This document shows, one piece after another, positions 7,520-15,756 of a stretch of DNA of 64,000 nucleotides (positions are counted from its first letter, which is position 1; each line of letters begins with the position of its first letter). This DNA is from Cytophagales bacterium (GTDB lineage Bacteria > Bacteroidota > Bacteroidia > Cytophagales > Spirosomataceae), in contig JAAFJP010000001.1 in assembly GCA_013298125.1 (NCBI GenBank), forward strand, positions 1 to 64,000, in the 5' to 3' direction. The translations under genes and the position numbers were made by a program. The notes below the pieces were generated by a model, which made no database searches, was not told where the DNA came from, and worked only from the letters and a program-made list of their open reading frames with translations.

Positions 7520-8692
7520 ATGATTTCAGTAAACGAAGCCCTCAAAATAGTAAAAGAAAATACTTTTATCCCAAGTATTTCAGAAGTTCCTTTATTGGAG
7601 AGTATGGGAAAAATTTTGGCAGAAAATATTGTAGCCGACAGAGATTTTCCCCCTTTCGATAGAGTGGCAATGGACGGAATTGCGATAAAAAAATCAAATC
7701 AAATCATTTTTGAAATAGAAAAAACGCAATATGCTGGCGAACCTCAAAAGACCCTTCAAAACCCTAAAAACTGTGTAGAAGTAATGACTGGGGCTGTTTT
7801 GCCTTTGGGTTGTGATACTGTGATTAGATACGAAGATGTTGATATTCAAGATAAAGAAGGGACAAAATATGCTAAAATAAGTATTCCATTCTCTGAAATT
7901 AAATCGGGGCAAAATATCCATCCAAAAGGCTCAGACCGAAAACAAGGTGATATTTTATTACAAAAAGGTCTGAAAATTAGTCCCGCAGAAATTGCCGTGA
8001 TGGCTTCTGTGGGTAAAGATAGAGTTTTAATAGAAACACCTCCACGAGTAGCTGTTATTTCGACAGGAGATGAATTGGTAGAAATCACGACTAATCCAAA
8101 GCCTTACCAAATCAGAATGTCGAACTCTTACATGCTTGCAGGAGCGTTGGCTCAAATTGGAATAAAGGCAAATTTGTATCATTTAACAGATGATAAAGAA
8201 TTGTTATTCAATAAGTTACAAGAGATTTTATTGAATCATGATATACTCCTTTTGAGTGGAGGCGTATCGGCAGGGAAGAAGGATTTTGTGCCTGAAATTT
8301 TAAATAATTTGGGCGTAAAAAAACTCTTTCATAAAGTTGCTCAAAAACCTGGAAAGCCTTTTTGGTTTGGCAAATCAGAAGAAGGTAAAACAGTTTTTGC
8401 ATTACCTGGCAATCCAGTTTCTACGTTTTTGTGTTTTTGCAAATATTTTTTACCTCAAAAAGAGGAGCAAGTAATTTTGGATAAAACCATTTTCTTCAAA
8501 CCTGATTTGACTTATTTCGTACCTGCAAAAACGTATTTTCAGGATGGACAAATGATGGCAACTCCCTTTGAAGGTAGTGGTTCGGCTGACTTTGCGAATT
8601 TGACTGATTGTGATGGATTTGTGGAATTACCCGCTGATAGTCAGGAGTTTAAGAGTGGAATTTCATTTGAATTTGTGCGATTTAGAGGGTAA
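7520..8692 (+). CDS. moeA: Molybdopterin molybdenumtransferase
   Basis: A 390-residue cytosolic enzyme that inserts molybdate into adenylated molybdopterin. The order of segments is that of MoeA: an N-terminal region ending DRDFPPFDRVAMDGIA (conserved Asp and Arg), a domain with EVMTGAVLPLGCDTVIRYED, the MoCF-biosynthesis domain with VISTGDELVE and LLLSGGVSAGKKDFVPE, and FALPGNPVSTFLCF. The C-terminal beta domain is present, giving near-usual length. It is divergent from moaC-mobA, so both transcripts may share the ~190-base region between. A hexad-like iterated tract sits directly before the ATG. Confidence 0.96.
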   Translation: MISVNEALKIVKENTFIPSISEVPLLESMGKILAENIVADRDFPPFDRVAMDGIAIKKSNQIIFEIEKTQYAGEPQKTLQNPKNCVEVMTGAVLPLGCDTVIRYEDVDIQDKEGTKYAKISIPFSEIKSGQNIHPKGSDRKQGDILLQKGLKISPAEIAVMASVGKDRVLIETPPRVAVISTGDELVEITTNPKPYQIRMSNSYMLAGALAQIGIKANLYHLTDDKELLFNKLQEILLNHDILLLSGGVSAGKKDFVPEILNNLGVKKLFHKVAQKPGKPFWFGKSEEGKTVFALPGNPVSTFLCFCKYFLPQKEEQVILDKTIFFKPDLTYFVPAKTYFQDGQMMATPFEGSGSADFANLTDCDGFVELPADSQEFKSGISFEFVRFRG

Positions 8693-8761
8693 TTTTCAAG
8701 AATTATTACCAAAACATCACCGAGAAAAAATAATAAATCTCATTACCACTTTAATTAGATG

Positions 8762-8769
8762 TACATTTG
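8762..8769 (+). promoter_or_regulatory. -7 promoter box just upstream of the YkgJ-type gene
   Basis: TACATTTG is an exact match to TAnnTTTG and ends 10 bases before the ATG at 8780, so the transcript would have only a few bases of leader. No clear -33 TTTG at the right distance. Confidence 0.4.
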
Positions 8770-8779
8770 AATAAAATTG

Positions 8780-9384
8780 ATGTCCATCGAAATAAAAGTG
8801 CTCGCCGTTGAAAAGTTATTTCGCCGACTTGATATTGAAATTAACACCTTCCAAACTTCCACTAAACTTCACTGCAAAGTGGGTTGTGGTAAATGTTGTA
8901 CTAAGCCCGATATTGAGGCTTCTCCATTAGAATTTTTACCTTGGGCTTTTCACCTTTTTCTGAATAACGAAACAGAGAATGTACTTGAAAAATTGAGACG
9001 GAAAACTAATTTTATTTGTCATATCTACAATCCCATTTCTTTGTTTGATAATTCAAGTGGTAGTTGTGGCGAATACCAATACAGAGGACTCATCTGCCGT
9101 CTTTTGGCTATGGAGCTAATACCGATAAATACGGACAATTGCGGTTGGTAACTTGCAAAATCATTAAAGAAGAACAAGCAGATGACTACGAGAAAGCTAC
9201 CAAAGCCATCTCTCAAAAACTCCCAATTCCCATATTTACGGATTATTACATGAATCTTTCTCAGATAGATTTTCATTTGGGTAATATCATTTTACCCATC
9301 AATGAGGCTTTAAAAATGGCAATTGAAGAGGTTTTACAGTATTATGCCTATCGACCGTTTCCCGTAATTAGAGTTGCGGCTTAG
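8780..9384 (+). pseudogene. YkgJ-family cysteine-cluster protein, interrupted by a frameshift
   Basis: Two overlapping frames together make one protein of about 200 residues of the YkgJ family (predicted Zn/Fe-binding cysteine cluster). Frame one gives the CKVGCGKCC cluster, FICHIYNP and GSCGEYQYRGLICRL. The second frame, offset by one base, continues FGYGANTDKYGQLRLVTCKII to a stop at 9384. The switch falls in the T run at 9101-9106 (cttttggc), where one extra T would restore a single CRLFGYGAN reading. I used ATG 8780 rather than the TTG three bases earlier. This may be a real deletion or a read error in a homopolymer; every expected Cys is otherwise present. Confidence 0.75.
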
Positions 9385-9396
9385 AAATAACAATTC

Positions 9397-9462
9397 AACT
9401 TAGAGGTGTAGAGAATTAGGGTTTGCCGTTTATTTTTCTCTAATCCTCTACACCTCTAAGTT
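9397..9462. terminator. Long hairpin between convergent genes
   Basis: aacttagaggtgtagagaat (from 9397) pairs with the run ending ctctacacctctaagtt (9462), leaving a loop of about 17 bases. T-rich sequence follows on the plus strand (ttatttttta). It lies between the YkgJ-type gene and rarA, which converge, and can serve as a bidirectional terminator. Confidence 0.65.
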
Positions 9463-9493
9463 ATTTTTTATCTATTTATCTATTCCTTTACCT

Positions 9494-10753
9494 TCATTTT
9501 CGCCTCAAATCTAAGACTTCTTTAATCTTTCGTTCTGCCAAATTATCTTGTGGTTCAAAGAAATGCTTGCCTTTAATCTCATCTGGAACGAATTGTTGTT
9601 CTACGTAATTGCCTTCGTAATTATGGGCATATTTGTAGCCTTTGCCGTAGTCCAATTCCTTCATTAATTTGGAGGGTGCATTACGTAGATGCAAAGGAAC
9701 AGGTAAATTCCCTGATTGACGAACTTCTGCCAAAGCATTATCAATCGCCAAATAAGCTGAATTACTTTTGGGTGAAGTGGCTAAATAGATAACCGTTTGA
9801 GATAAAATAATCCGAGATTCTGGAAGTCCTATCACTCGAATTGCTTGAAAACAAGTGTTTGCCATCAAGAGGGCGTTTGGGTTGGCGAGTCCAATGTCTT
9901 CGGAAGCCAAAATCAATAATCTCCTACCGATAAACTCAATATCTTCGCCGCCTTCAATCATACGAGCGAGCCAATAAACGGCTGCATCAGGGTCTGAACC
10001 ACGGATGGATTTAATAAAAGCTGAGATAATATCATAATGTTGTTCACCATCTTTGTCGTATAAGGCAATGTGCTGTTGCAACTTCTCCACCACCATTTCA
10101 TTGGTAATTTCCAACGTCTCAGCATTTTCGCCAAAAGTTGTCACTAATTCTAAAATGTTATACAACTTCCGACCATCACCGCCAGAAAATTGTAACATTG
10201 CTTCATATTCCTTGATGACGATTTTTCGATTTTTCAAAAATACATCTTTCTCCAAAGCCTGATTGACCAAATAAATCAATTCTTCTTTTGATAAAGGTTT
10301 CAAAACATACACCTGACAACGAGATAAAAGTGCCGAAATAACCTCAAATGAAGGGTTTTCAGTGGTTGCACCTATTAAAGTAACAACGCCTTTTTCAACC
10401 GCACCTAACAACGAATCTTGCTGAGACTTTGAAAAACGATGGATTTCGTCAATAAAAAGAATGGGCGATGGAGAATCAAAAAACTGTTGTTTTTTTGCTA
10501 ATTCAAGGGTTTCACGAATATCTTTCACACCCGAATTGATGGCAGAAAGTACGTAGAATGGACGTTTCAAGGCTTTGGCAATGATACTCGCCAAGGTAGT
10601 TTTCCCAACCCCAGGAGGTCCCCACAAGATAAACGAAGGAACTCGCCCAGCCTCCACCGCACGACGTAAAACAGCCCTCTGACCCACTAAATGTTGTTGT
10701 CCAACATAGTCGTCAAGGATTTCGGGACGCATTCTTTCGGCTAATGGTTGCAT
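9494..10753 (-). CDS. rarA: Replication-associated recombination protein A (AAA+ ATPase)
   Basis: A 419-residue AAA+ ATPase of the RarA/MgsA/WRNIP1 family, acting at stalled replication forks and distantly related to clamp loaders. Visible motifs are the N-terminal PLAERMRPEILDDYVGQQHLVG, Walker A GPPGVGKTT with K51, Walker B LFIDEIHRF with D102/E103, sensor 1 GATTENPSFEV and the sensor-2 region. The C-terminal half contains the family-specific GSDPDAAVYWLARMIEGGED and RNAPSKLMKELDYGKGYKYAHN. Length is normal. The start lies only 17 bases downstream of the queA stop, so the two genes are probably one transcript. Confidence 0.96.
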   Translation of the reverse strand: MQPLAERMRPEILDDYVGQQHLVGQRAVLRRAVEAGRVPSFILWGPPGVGKTTLASIIAKALKRPFYVLSAINSGVKDIRETLELAKKQQFFDSPSPILFIDEIHRFSKSQQDSLLGAVEKGVVTLIGATTENPSFEVISALLSRCQVYVLKPLSKEELIYLVNQALEKDVFLKNRKIVIKEYEAMLQFSGGDGRKLYNILELVTTFGENAETLEITNEMVVEKLQQHIALYDKDGEQHYDIISAFIKSIRGSDPDAAVYWLARMIEGGEDIEFIGRRLLILASEDIGLANPNALLMANTCFQAIRVIGLPESRIILSQTVIYLATSPKSNSAYLAIDNALAEVRQSGNLPVPLHLRNAPSKLMKELDYGKGYKYAHNYEGNYVEQQFVPDEIKGKHFFEPQDNLAERKIKEVLDLRRK

Positions 10754-10770
10754 GTAATTTACAGGTTTTA

Positions 10771-12054
10771 TTAAGGCAATAGTAATGAAGAATCCCCATA
10801 ACTCAAAAACCGATAATCATTCGTCATGGCTTCGTGATAAACCTTTCGCCAATCTTCGCCAATTAGTGCTGCAATCAAGAGAATCAACGTACTTTCGGGT
10901 TGATGATAATTGGTAATAATGCCTTTGCAAATCTTAAACTGATAACCTGGGAAGATAAAAATCTCCGTTTCTGCCGTGATTTCTTCTGTATTTCTCTCCT
11001 CCATTTCATTCAAAATCGCCTTCAAAGAATCTTCCACCGAAGGCAAATTTTCGTGTTGATAGGGATAGAGTTTTTCTATCAATAATGGAGAATCGTCCCC
11101 TTTCAAAAACTTCACCCCAAACCAATAAATACTCTCCAAAGTACGCATCGAAGTCGTACCAACAGGGATGATATTACCCAAATTTGCTAAGAGATTTTCG
11201 ATATTTTTTTTCGTAAAAATTACTTGCTCATTGTGCATTTTATGCTCAACAATGTTCTCTACTTTGATAGGCTGAAACGTTCCTGCCCCTACGTGTAGCG
11301 TAAGAAAATCTTGCTTAATACCTTGTTTTTCAAGATTTTGCAAAACTTCTTGGGTAAAATGAAGTCCAGCGGTTGGTGCGGCAACTGCCCCTTTTTTTTC
11401 TGAATAAACCGTTTGATAAGTTTCATTGTCAGACTCTTCTGTTTCACGATTTAAGTATGGCGGAAGCGGGATTGTTCCGAGGGCTTGGATGAGGGTTACG
11501 AAGGTGATAACCTCACCCCCAGCCCCTCTCCTGCTGAGAGGGGAGTTATTCGTCCGTAAACCTCCCCTCTCAGCAGGAGAGGGGCTGGGGATGAGGTTAT
11601 CACTCCAAGACAGCTCCACATAATTATTCTCCTCATCAAATATCTCCGCCTTGACTTCCACCTCTTGTCCATCAACTACCAAAACTTGGCTCAAAATATC
11701 ACCCTTTTTCCAACGTTTTCTATTCCCAATCATACACTTCCATACGCACGAGTCCGTAACGTCCATGGCTAAATTAATAACGGGCGTTGGTAGTACTGGA
11801 TGCAATAAAAATATTTGAATAATTGCTCCTGTGGGTTTCTGGAAGTGGATTCTTGCTGGAATTACTTTGGTATTATTGAAAACTAAGAGACTATTTTTGG
11901 GTAAATAATCAGTAATATTTTTGAAAACTGAATGCGTAATTTTCCCTTGTTGATAAACCTGTAATTTAGATTCATCACGCTTGGGCAAAGGGAATTTTGC
12001 GATGCGTTCATCGGGTAAATCGTAGGTATAATCCGAGAGTTTGATGTTTTGCAT
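10771..12054 (-). CDS. queA: S-adenosylmethionine:tRNA ribosyltransferase-isomerase, with an in-frame repeat insertion
   Basis: A 427-residue enzyme that builds epoxyqueuosine from preQ1 in tRNA, using the ribosyl part of AdoMet. Motifs include LSDYTYDLPDERIAKFPLPKRDES, LLVFNNTKVIPARI, APTAGLHFTQEVL, LHVGAGTFQPI and ITNYHQPESTLILLI. Residues ~151-184 (PSPSPAERGG ... SPLSRRGAGGE) are not QueA sequence but the translation of the palindrome at 11504-11603, placed between VELSWS and FVTLIQALGTIPLPPY. With it removed the length is about 393. The active-site motifs flank the insert intact, so a tolerated surface-loop insertion is likely. rarA follows 17 bases later. Confidence 0.95.
   Translation of the reverse strand: MQNIKLSDYTYDLPDERIAKFPLPKRDESKLQVYQQGKITHSVFKNITDYLPKNSLLVFNNTKVIPARIHFQKPTGAIIQIFLLHPVLPTPVINLAMDVTDSCVWKCMIGNRKRWKKGDILSQVLVVDGQEVEVKAEIFDEENNYVELSWSDNLIPSPSPAERGGLRTNNSPLSRRGAGGEVITFVTLIQALGTIPLPPYLNRETEESDNETYQTVYSEKKGAVAAPTAGLHFTQEVLQNLEKQGIKQDFLTLHVGAGTFQPIKVENIVEHKMHNEQVIFTKKNIENLLANLGNIIPVGTTSMRTLESIYWFGVKFLKGDDSPLLIEKLYPYQHENLPSVEDSLKAILNEMEERNTEEITAETEIFIFPGYQFKICKGIITNYHQPESTLILLIAALIGEDWRKVYHEAMTNDYRFLSYGDSSLLLP
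11504..11603. repeat. 100-bp palindromic element inside queA
   Basis: An almost perfect inverted repeat: gtgataacctcacccccagc (from 11504) and the run ending gctggggatgaggttatcac (11603), with inner arms cccctctcctgctgagaggg / ccctctcagcaggagagggg. The length adds no frameshift, and the queA frame reads through without a stop. It is a close relative of the element in mobA. Confidence 0.92.
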
Positions 12055-12069
12055 AATACTTTATATTGT

Positions 12070-12180
12070 CTGAATCAGGATTTTAAGATTAGAGGATATA
12101 CAGGATGAAAGAATATGTTTTGTCTTCATCATCTTTAAGTAAAATCCTGAAAATCTGTTCATCCTAAAATCCTGATTCAG
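12070..12180. repeat. Palindrome between queA and the DUF1648-like gene
   Basis: Left arm ctgaatcaggattttaagat (from 12070, extending to 12106) and right arm ending ctaaaatcctgattcag (12180), built around the iterated word atcctg/caggat. A similar single arm occurs near 525-560. It lies upstream of queA and downstream of the next minus-strand gene. Confidence 0.75.
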
Positions 12181-12189
12181 AAATAATTG

Positions 12190-12702
12190 TTAATCTTCCT
12201 CCACAACATTTGGCTTCGTGTATAAAATTTTTATTGGTAAATAAAATATCCAAATCAAAATTAAAACGATACCCAAAACCAATAAATACGTATAATCTGT
12301 ATTGAAAGTACGCTCGTCATTGAGTGCCAATAATGCCCTCAGAATCAATAATAAGAAGACATTGATGAAAATTGGAAGGAAATTTAACCAATTGGCTACT
12401 GCCGTTATTAATTGGTTACGGTCTTTTAACCATTCTTTATTCGGAATCCAACTGAAAGCCGTTGTTGGTAATTTATTGACTGAATTTACTAATAACACTA
12501 TCAAAATATTCAGCCCAAACATAATGCCTCCAAAGAGATAAAAAACTTGATTTTTAGGTAAAAATCCGTCTCCACGACCATTTGCCCCAAAATGAACTGC
12601 CGTTGGGTCAGGCAAGCCTCGGTAGGTAAACAAAAGCACTAAAACAAAAGCAAAAATGGACAAATACCGCCCAACTCTGGAAATAAAATATTCTATACTC
12701 AT
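12190..12702 (-). CDS. DUF1648-like integral membrane protein
   Basis: A 170-residue protein with four hydrophobic segments (about residues 12-28, 52-72, 102-125 and 135-158). The first loop holds LPDPTAVHFGANGRGDGFLPK, the P-x-H-F/W-N-x-x-G-x-x-D pattern of the DUF1648 family of small membrane proteins, some fused to SdpI-type immunity proteins. The exact role is unknown. It is a single gene between palindrome-filled gaps. An exact -7 box TAATTTTG lies on the minus strand at 12796-12789, about 85 bases before the start, without a clear -33 box. Confidence 0.7.
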   Translation of the reverse strand: MSIEYFISRVGRYLSIFAFVLVLLFTYRGLPDPTAVHFGANGRGDGFLPKNQVFYLFGGIMFGLNILIVLLVNSVNKLPTTAFSWIPNKEWLKDRNQLITAVANWLNFLPIFINVFLLLILRALLALNDERTFNTDYTYLLVLGIVLILIWIFYLPIKILYTKPNVVEED

Positions 12703-12747
12703 ATTTAGGGATTGGGGATTTGGGAATTAGGGATTGGGGGAAATCCT
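12703..12747. repeat. Iterated-word tract (attgggga family)
   Basis: Repeats of agggattgggg, atttggg and aattaggg immediately before the start codon of the DUF1648-like gene. It is complementary in type to tracts near 13000-13046. Confidence 0.6.
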
Positions 12748-12902
12748 TTCTGTCCAAAACCACCTCTTATTTATGTAAAATTAAAGTACAAAATTACTTC
12801 ACAAGCTCCAAGATTTCTAATGAAAACCAGTAAATAGAAATTATGAAATAAAAATTAGTTGTTATGACAATTAATTTCTCAAAAAAATGTAGATTTGCGG
12901 TG

Positions 12903-13046
12903 TGAGATTAGGGATTAGGTAATTGGGGATTGGGGATTAGGTAATTGACTCAAGTTAAAAATTTTTACTTTTTGGAAAGTGAATTTTATAGTTATCTAAT
13001 CCCTAATTACCTAATCCCTAATTACCCAATCCCCAATCCCTAAAAT
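12903..13046. repeat. Inverted pair of iterated-word tracts before the adenosyltransferase gene
   Basis: Left tract (12903-12947): gattagggattaggtaattg, ggattggggattaggtaatt. Right tract (about 12995-13046): ctaatccctaattacctaat, ccctaattacccaatcccca. The two are inverted and built from degenerate attaggta / attgggga words, so the pair can form a long imperfect hairpin ending 8 bases before the ATG at 13049. Confidence 0.75.
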
Positions 13047-13048
13047 AC

Positions 13049-13597
13049 ATGAAGATTTATACAAAAACAGGCGACGGTGGTCAGACTTCCTTAGTGGGAG
13101 GTACGAGAGTTTCAAAAACTGAACTCAGAATTGAGGCTTATGGAACGGTTGATGAACTCAATTCGTACATCGGTTTAGTCCGTGACCAAGAGGTAAATAA
13201 TGGTCGAAAAGAAATTTTGAAGGAAATTCAAGACCGACTTTTTACGATTGGCTCAATTTTGGCATCAGAACCAGAACAGACCAAAAAACGCATTCCAGAC
13301 CTCCACGAGAGCGATATTGAACTCTTGGAAAAGGAAATGGATAAGATGGACAAAAGTCTCGAACCGATGCGTTTTTTCATCCTTCCAGGCGGACATCAAT
13401 CGGTTTCGTTCGGGCATTTGGCAAGAACTGTTTGCCGTAGAGCCGAAAGAATTGTACTTCGTCTTTCAGGAGAATCAGAAGTTAATGTTTTGGTAGTCAG
13501 ATACTTAAACAGACTTTCAGACTACCTTTTTGTGCTTTGCAGAATGATGATTAAAGATTTAAATATAGAAGAAATCTCGTGGAAACCGAGGGTTTAG
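13049..13597 (+). CDS. Cob(I)alamin adenosyltransferase, PduO type
   Basis: A 182-residue cytosolic enzyme that transfers adenosyl from ATP to reduced corrinoid to make adenosylcobalamin. It opens with MKIYTKTGDGGQTSLVGG, the ATP-binding motif of the PduO/EutT fold, followed by RIEAYGTVDELNSYIG and the C-terminal CRRAERIVLRL and RYLNRLSDYLFVLCR helices. Length fits. No cobalamin biosynthesis genes are nearby, so the protein probably serves corrinoid salvage for B12-dependent enzymes elsewhere. The start codon sits directly behind a palindromic tract. Confidence 0.94.
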   Translation: MKIYTKTGDGGQTSLVGGTRVSKTELRIEAYGTVDELNSYIGLVRDQEVNNGRKEILKEIQDRLFTIGSILASEPEQTKKRIPDLHESDIELLEKEMDKMDKSLEPMRFFILPGGHQSVSFGHLARTVCRRAERIVLRLSGESEVNVLVVRYLNRLSDYLFVLCRMMIKDLNIEEISWKPRV

Positions 13598-13786
13598 GGA
13601 TTGGTTTATTGGTTATTAGTTTATTGGTTACTGGTTTATTGATTATGAGTTAATTGGTATTAGAATTTAGTTGCAAATAGTTTTTAAGTATTTCAACCCA
13701 ATCAATAACCAATAAACTGATAAACCAGTAACTAATAAACCAGTAACCAATAAACCAGTAACCAATAAACCAATAACCAAAATAAC
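13598..13786. repeat. Inverted iterated-word array (ttattggttactgg family)
   Basis: About 13600-13645 holds repeats of ttattggttattagtttatt and ttggttactggtttatt. About 13692-13786 holds their complements, aataaccaataaactgataa, accagtaactaataaaccag and so on, five or more units. The unit is about 14 bases. The same words occur at 22493-22597. The array fills the whole gap between the adenosyltransferase and ilvE. Confidence 0.8.
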
Positions 13787-14851
13787 ATGACAGATACCTT
13801 GCAAATAGACATTCAGCCAATTGAGAAATCGAGAATTGATACGGTTGATTTTAACAACCTTGTTTTTGGGCGTTCGTTCTCCGACCATATGCTGTCGGTT
13901 GATTTTGCCAGTGGAGAATGGCAAACGCCTCAAATTATTCCTTTTGGCGACATTACTTTCTCGCCCGCTATGATGTCTCTACATTACGGACAAGCGATTT
14001 TTGAAGGAATGAAAGCCTACAAAAGCCCCGAGGGAGATATTTTAGTTTTTCGTCCAGAAGAAAACTGGAAGCGTCTGAACAAATCAGCCGTGCGTATGTG
14101 TATGCCCGAAGTGCCAGAAGAAATCTTTATGGAAGGCTTATCAGAATTGTTACGCATTGATTCTGAGTGGATTCCTGCCAAAGAAGGCTGTTCGATGTAC
14201 ATTCGCCCTTTTATGTTCTCTACGGATGAATACGTGGGGGTGAGTCCATCGAAGACTTATAAATTCATGATTTTTACTTGTCCAGTTGGGGCATATTACA
14301 CCAAGCCTATTCGTGTACGAGTTGAAACAAAATATATTCGTGCCGCTCACGGGGGCGTAGGTTTCTCGAAAAATGCGGGTAATTATGGAGCATCTTTATA
14401 CCCAACTAAATTGGCATCTGATGCAGGTTATGACCAAATCATTTGGACAGATGCCTCAGAGCATCGTTATGTCGAAGAAGCGGGAACGATGAACTTGATG
14501 TTTATCATTGATGATAAATTGGTAACTGCCCCAACGGGAGATACCATCTTGGACGGTGTAACTCGTAAATCAGTAATTCAGGTTGCTCGTGATATGGGTG
14601 TGGAGGTTGAAGAACGACCATTATCTATCAAAGAATTGACCGAAGGCATCGTTTCTGGAAAAGTTCAAGAGGTATTCGGAGCGGGAACAGCGGCAGTAAT
14701 TGCTCCTATCTCAACAGTTGGTTATGAGGGCGTGGACTATGAATTGCCAGAACGTCCAGCGGATGCTTTTTCGAGAAAAGTTTATACAGAAATTGACAAT
14801 ATCAAAACTGGAAAAATCACAGATACTCGTGGGTGGGTGATGAAAATTTAG
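13787..14851 (+). CDS. ilvE: Branched-chain amino acid aminotransferase
   Basis: A 354-residue class IV PLP aminotransferase that reversibly transaminates leucine, isoleucine and valine. The fold-type IV segments are clear: ISPAMMSLHYGQAIFEGMKAY-like region around residues 64-82, R-rich YIRPFMFSTDEYVGV, GGVGFSKNAGNYGASL with the likely PLP lysine K195, EEAGTMNLMFII and the TGDTILDGVTRKSVIQ phosphate-binding segment. Length matches eukaryote-like bacterial BCATs. The upstream array of 14-base words ends right at the ATG. A strong terminator follows at 14935-14973. Confidence 0.96.
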   Translation: MTDTLQIDIQPIEKSRIDTVDFNNLVFGRSFSDHMLSVDFASGEWQTPQIIPFGDITFSPAMMSLHYGQAIFEGMKAYKSPEGDILVFRPEENWKRLNKSAVRMCMPEVPEEIFMEGLSELLRIDSEWIPAKEGCSMYIRPFMFSTDEYVGVSPSKTYKFMIFTCPVGAYYTKPIRVRVETKYIRAAHGGVGFSKNAGNYGASLYPTKLASDAGYDQIIWTDASEHRYVEEAGTMNLMFIIDDKLVTAPTGDTILDGVTRKSVIQVARDMGVEVEERPLSIKELTEGIVSGKVQEVFGAGTAAVIAPISTVGYEGVDYELPERPADAFSRKVYTEIDNIKTGKITDTRGWVMKI

Positions 14852-14934
14852 GAGATTTAGTGATAATTTTCAATGTGCAATGCTCAATGAAAAATGTTCA
14901 AGTGATTGAAAATGAACAATTTAGAGAATATTTA

Positions 14935-14973
14935 AAGGAAGGCTTCGCTTTAAGCGAAGCCTTCCTTGTTTTA
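14935..14973 (+). terminator. Intrinsic terminator after ilvE
   Basis: aaggaaggcttcgctt (14935-14950) pairs perfectly with aagcgaagccttcctt (14952-14967), followed by gtttt. A 16-bp stem with a one-base loop in linear form (the closing pairs open to a normal loop). Confidence 0.85.
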
Positions 14974-15000
14974 CTCTATTTCTGACAAAAACCTTGAAAA

Positions 15001-15070
15001 TACTGTAGCTCGAAGTGGTACTTCGAGAGTCGGACTCCAACGTCTCGAAGTACCACTTCGAGCTACAGTA
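15001..15070. repeat. ctgtagctcgaa palindrome, copy 1
   Basis: tactgtagctcgaagtggta with cttcgag (15001-15027) pairs perfectly with ctcgaagtaccacttcgagc plus tacagta (15044-15070) across a 16-base loop. A second copy at 39502-39581 shares the outer arms but differs inside the stem. It lies downstream of the minus-strand regulator gene. Confidence 0.92.
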
Positions 15071-15080
15071 AACCCTAATC

Positions 15081-15755
15081 TCACAACAAAACCCCAGGAC
15101 TCACCAAATTATTTTTAATCGCAAAAATCACTAAACCTGCGGTATTTCTTGCTCCTGTTTTTTCTAAAAGATTGTTGCGGTGTCCGTCCACAGTGCGGGT
15201 GCTGATGAATAATTTATCAGCAATTTCGTTAGCGGTTTGTTCTTGACAAATCAGATTTAACACCTCTATCTCTCTGGTAGTCAATACGATAGGAATATTG
15301 TCATGTACCGACACATGAGATTTTTTATTAGAAAGTCTTTTGTGAAAGGTACTCATGGTATCTTCACTAAAATAAAAACCTTTCTCAATCACGCCCCTGA
15401 TTGCTTTCTCGACATCTTCGGGTTCTGAGTTTTTGAAGAGATAAGCACTTGCTCCCAGTTCAATCAAATGAATCACAAATTTCTCTTCGTTATGGATGGA
15501 AAGAATGATGACTTTTTGCTCTGGATATTTGTCATGGATAATCTTCATGGTATCTATGCCGTTGAGTTCGGGCATAGATAAATCCATCAAAATCACGTCG
15601 GGTTTTTGGGTTGAGGTTTCCAAAAAACCTAATAATTTTCGTCCGTTGTCAGCTTCACAAACAACCGACATATCTTCAAAAGTATTGACAATTGCTGCCA
15701 TTCCCTTTCGGAAAAGCATCTGGTCGTCGGCTATGGCAATGTTTATGGTTTTCAT
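15081..15755 (-). CDS. NarL/LuxR-family response regulator
   Basis: A 224-residue transcription regulator. Receiver domain residues ~4-120: acidic pair D10/D11, phospho-acceptor D58 in VILMDLSMPE, and the FKNS segment around residue 107 with the conserved Lys. C-terminal LuxR helix-turn-helix: LTTREIEVLNLICQEQTANE, KLFISTRTVDGHRNNLLEK. Together with the HisKA_3 kinase upstream (15838-16620) it forms a NarL-type two-component system on one strand. The gap between them holds an iterated palindrome, so they may still be co-transcribed. Target genes are not evident. Confidence 0.94.
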   Translation of the reverse strand: MKTINIAIADDQMLFRKGMAAIVNTFEDMSVVCEADNGRKLLGFLETSTQKPDVILMDLSMPELNGIDTMKIIHDKYPEQKVIILSIHNEEKFVIHLIELGASAYLFKNSEPEDVEKAIRGVIEKGFYFSEDTMSTFHKRLSNKKSHVSVHDNIPIVLTTREIEVLNLICQEQTANEIADKLFISTRTVDGHRNNLLEKTGARNTAGLVIFAIKNNLVSPGVLL

Positions 15756-15756
15756 G

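Noticed and set aside
9101-9106. Programmed ribosomal frameshifting in the YkgJ-type gene
   Set aside because: The T run is short and no downstream stimulatory hairpin or conserved slippery heptamer was seen; a mutation or sequencing error is the simpler reading.
13598-13786. Possible CRISPR-like array because of repeated 14-base words
   Set aside because: The units are contiguous without unique spacers, the array is inverted around a centre, and no cas genes are near.
15001-15070. Intrinsic terminator of the NarL-type regulator gene
   Set aside because: The hairpin lacks a T run, and an almost identical palindrome occurs inside a gene end at 39502, so it is better described as a repeat family.
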